From Opitutaceae bacterium (GTDB lineage Bacteria > Verrucomicrobiota > Verrucomicrobiia > Opitutales > Opitutaceae), in assembly GCA_031254955.1 (NCBI GenBank), contig JAIRTK010000442.1, positions 1 through 5,847 on the forward strand: a DNA stretch of 5,847 bases. Direction: 5' to 3'. Position numbers and translations under genes: made by a program. The notes under the pieces were generated by a model. That model was not told the DNA's origin and made no database searches. It saw only the letters and a list, made by a program, of their open reading frames with translations. This document shows, in pieces, positions 4,452 to 5,847 of this stretch (the stretch's first letter is position 1; the number at the start of each line of letters is the position of its first letter).

Positions 4452-5847
4452 ATGAACCCAGACAACACCCACCACGTCGCAAAAATCCGCCACGCCGGGA
4501 CACCCTTGGCCCCCGAGCCGTCCCGGAACCCCCTCCCCGCCGCCCCCGGCCCGCGCCGCCGGAGGCGGCTGTCGTCCCCGGTGCTCCCGGTCGCCGCGCT
4601 CATGCTGGCGGCGTCGCTCGCCAGCCTGCCCGCCCAGCCCGTCATCAGCAGCAACACCTCCAGCTCGGGTATCACCGTCAACCACACCACCGGCGGCACG
4701 CTGACCATCAGCGCCACCGTCATCAGCATGAGCAATTACGCCCTCCAGATCGCCACGAATTCCGCGATGGTGATCAACACAACCGGAGGGCGCATCGAGA
4801 GTGGGGTTACGACCGCCGGACTCTCCGCAGTTAATTTTAACACCAGCGGCACGCTCCTCAATGCCGGCGTTATTTTCGCCACCGCCGATGGTTTCAATGT
4901 CGATGGTGTTATCGCCCGACAGCTCATCACAGGCTCCAATTCCGGCCTCATCCGGGGCGTGCGCTACGGCATGCAGTTTGCCAATGGCGCCGCCGGCAGC
5001 GTGTTCACCAACTCCGGCACCATCACCGGCAACACCGCCGGCATCCTGTCCTACGGCAAACTCACCGGCACCAACACCGGCCTCATTGAGGGCGGCGGCC
5101 AGTATGGCCTCTATCTTAACAACCTCGTCGCCGATGGCAGCGACATCACCAACAGCGGCACCATCCGTGCCTCCACTGCCGCCCCCGGCCAAGGTTTCAC
5201 CGCTGCCGCCGGCACCGTCGTTACCGTTACCAATTCCTCCTCCGGTCTCATCGAAGGCAACAGGTTCGGCATCCTTTTCTACGGCGGCGGTACTATCACC
5301 AACCACGGTGTCATTTCCGGAACCACCGATAACACCGGCCAGGGCATCCGCGCATCCTCCACCACCGCCATCAAGAACACCGGCCTCGTCCAAGGCGGCC
5401 AGTATGGCATCTATTTCAACACCGGCACCGCCGCCGGCAGCACCGTCGTCAACACCGGCACCATCCGCTCCGTCACCCATGCCAGCGGACGCGGCATCAC
5501 CGCCAGCGCGGACGCCGCCATCACCGTGACCAACAGCACCTCCGGCCTCATCGCGGGCAACGGCCATGGCGTGTATCTCGACACTGGCGGCGGCACGTTT
5601 TTTAACGCCGGCGCCATCACCGCCGCCGCCACCAACGGTGTCGGCCTCCTGTCCGCCGGCAAACTCACCGGCACCAACACCGGCCTCATCCAAGGCAACG
5701 GCAGCCACGGCATCAATCTCAGCGCGACCACCGCCGCCGGCAGCACCATCACCAACAGCGGCACCATCCGCTCCGCCAGCGCCACTGGCTACGGCATTCA
5801 GGCGTATCCCTCCAACATAGCGCTCACGCCCATTGCCCTCACCAACG
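4452..5847 (+). CDS. Large secreted beta-helical repeat protein, autotransporter-passenger-like (3' end beyond window)
   Basis: The frame is open from 4452 to the window edge (465 codons, no stop), so only the N-terminal part is seen. Residues 1-39 form a long basic N-region with five consecutive Arg at 35-39. A hydrophobic segment (about 42-61, PVLPVAALMLAASLASLPA) follows, with probable signal peptidase cleavage after Ala61. The rest is Gly/Thr/Asn/Ser-rich with recurring 'NSGTI', 'NTGLI.GG..G' and 'TNS.SGLI.GN..G' turns, the pattern of a right-handed beta-helix as in autotransporter passengers and adhesins. Such proteins usually end in an outer-membrane beta-barrel or another anchor, which would lie outside the window. 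Codons are heavily biased to ACC, GGC, GCC and ATC. An in-frame ATG at 4380 would add 24 residues and place the signal segment even further in, so 4452 is preferred. The role is likely cell-surface, perhaps adhesion; the exact function is unknown. Confidence 0.85.
   Translation, partial: MNPDNTHHVAKIRHAGTPLAPEPSRNPLPAAPGPRRRRRLSSPVLPVAALMLAASLASLPAQPVISSNTSSSGITVNHTTGGTLTISATVISMSNYALQIATNSAMVINTTGGRIESGVTTAGLSAVNFNTSGTLLNAGVIFATADGFNVDGVIARQLITGSNSGLIRGVRYGMQFANGAAGSVFTNSGTITGNTAGILSYGKLTGTNTGLIEGGGQYGLYLNNLVADGSDITNSGTIRASTAAPGQGFTAAAGTVVTVTNSSSGLIEGNRFGILFYGGGTITNHGVISGTTDNTGQGIRASSTTAIKNTGLVQGGQYGIYFNTGTAAGSTVVNTGTIRSVTHASGRGITASADAAITVTNSTSGLIAGNGHGVYLDTGGGTFFNAGAITAAATNGVGLLSAGKLTGTNTGLIQGNGSHGINLSATTAAGSTITNSGTIRSASATGYGIQAYPSNIALTPIALTN
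5055..5689 (+). repeat. In-frame DNA repeats in the beta-helix region, 100-101-codon super-period
   Basis: A perfect 32-bp direct repeat occurs at 5055-5086 and 5658-5689, offset 603 bp (201 codons). A 15-bp GGCGGCCAGTATGGC occurs at 5094-5108 and 5394-5408, offset exactly 300 bp. The NTGL(I/V) motif recurs at residues 208, 309 and 409, and the half-unit TNS(S/T)SGLI at residues 261 and 361. Together these show a 100-101-residue super-repeat made of two roughly 50-residue halves, which probably arose by in-frame duplication. Confidence 0.85.

Noticed and set aside
4428..5708. 426-aa Gly/Ala/Asp-rich minus-strand open frame
   Set aside because: It is the antisense of the beta-helical repeats; its composition mirrors the ACC/GGC/GCC codon bias of the plus-strand gene, which has a signal peptide and repeat periodicity.

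Overview
The window looks like chromosomal DNA from a high-GC Gram-negative bacterium. The best fit is Verrucomicrobiota, probably near the Opitutaceae. That is an inference from the kind of genes present (a MacB-type ABC exporter, a 23S rRNA intervening-sequence-type four-helix-bundle protein, a large beta-helical autotransporter-like protein), weak or absent Shine-Dalgarno sites, and gaps filled with short repeats. No rRNA, tRNA, CRISPR array, transposase or phage gene was recognised.

Layout. On the minus strand, read from about 2.8 kb towards 0.2 kb, are an ABC transporter ATPase (2788-2060), a small four-helix-bundle protein gene (1967-1527) and a MacB/FtsX-type permease (1449-202). The ATPase and permease would together form a MacB-like or LolCDE-like exporter in the inner membrane. 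No periplasmic adaptor (MacA/HlyD) is in the window. The four-helix-bundle gene sits between the two transporter genes, and its 3' end appears frameshifted. It is bracketed by two heptamer-repeat arrays in opposite orientation, whose ends form a 19/20-bp inverted repeat, so it looks like a small cassette dropped into the exporter operon.

On the plus strand, after a repeat-filled divergent intergenic region, is a DnaQ/RNase T-like DEDDh 3'-5' exonuclease (3203-3877). About 570 bp without a gene follows. It contains a hairpin, a 180-bp MITE-like element with nested inverted repeats and a possible target duplication, octamer tandem repeats and a pyrimidine-rich tract. A large secreted protein gene begins at 4452 and runs off the right edge. 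Its product has a long basic N-region, a signal peptide and beta-helical repeats in a 100-101-residue super-period.

Most striking is that each gap carries a different in-phase short tandem array: 9-mers at 51-95, 7-mers at 1467-1529, 2001-2056 and 2816-2850, and 8-mers at 4204-4227. The clearest unusual system is the heptamer-bracketed four-helix-bundle cassette inside the ABC operon.
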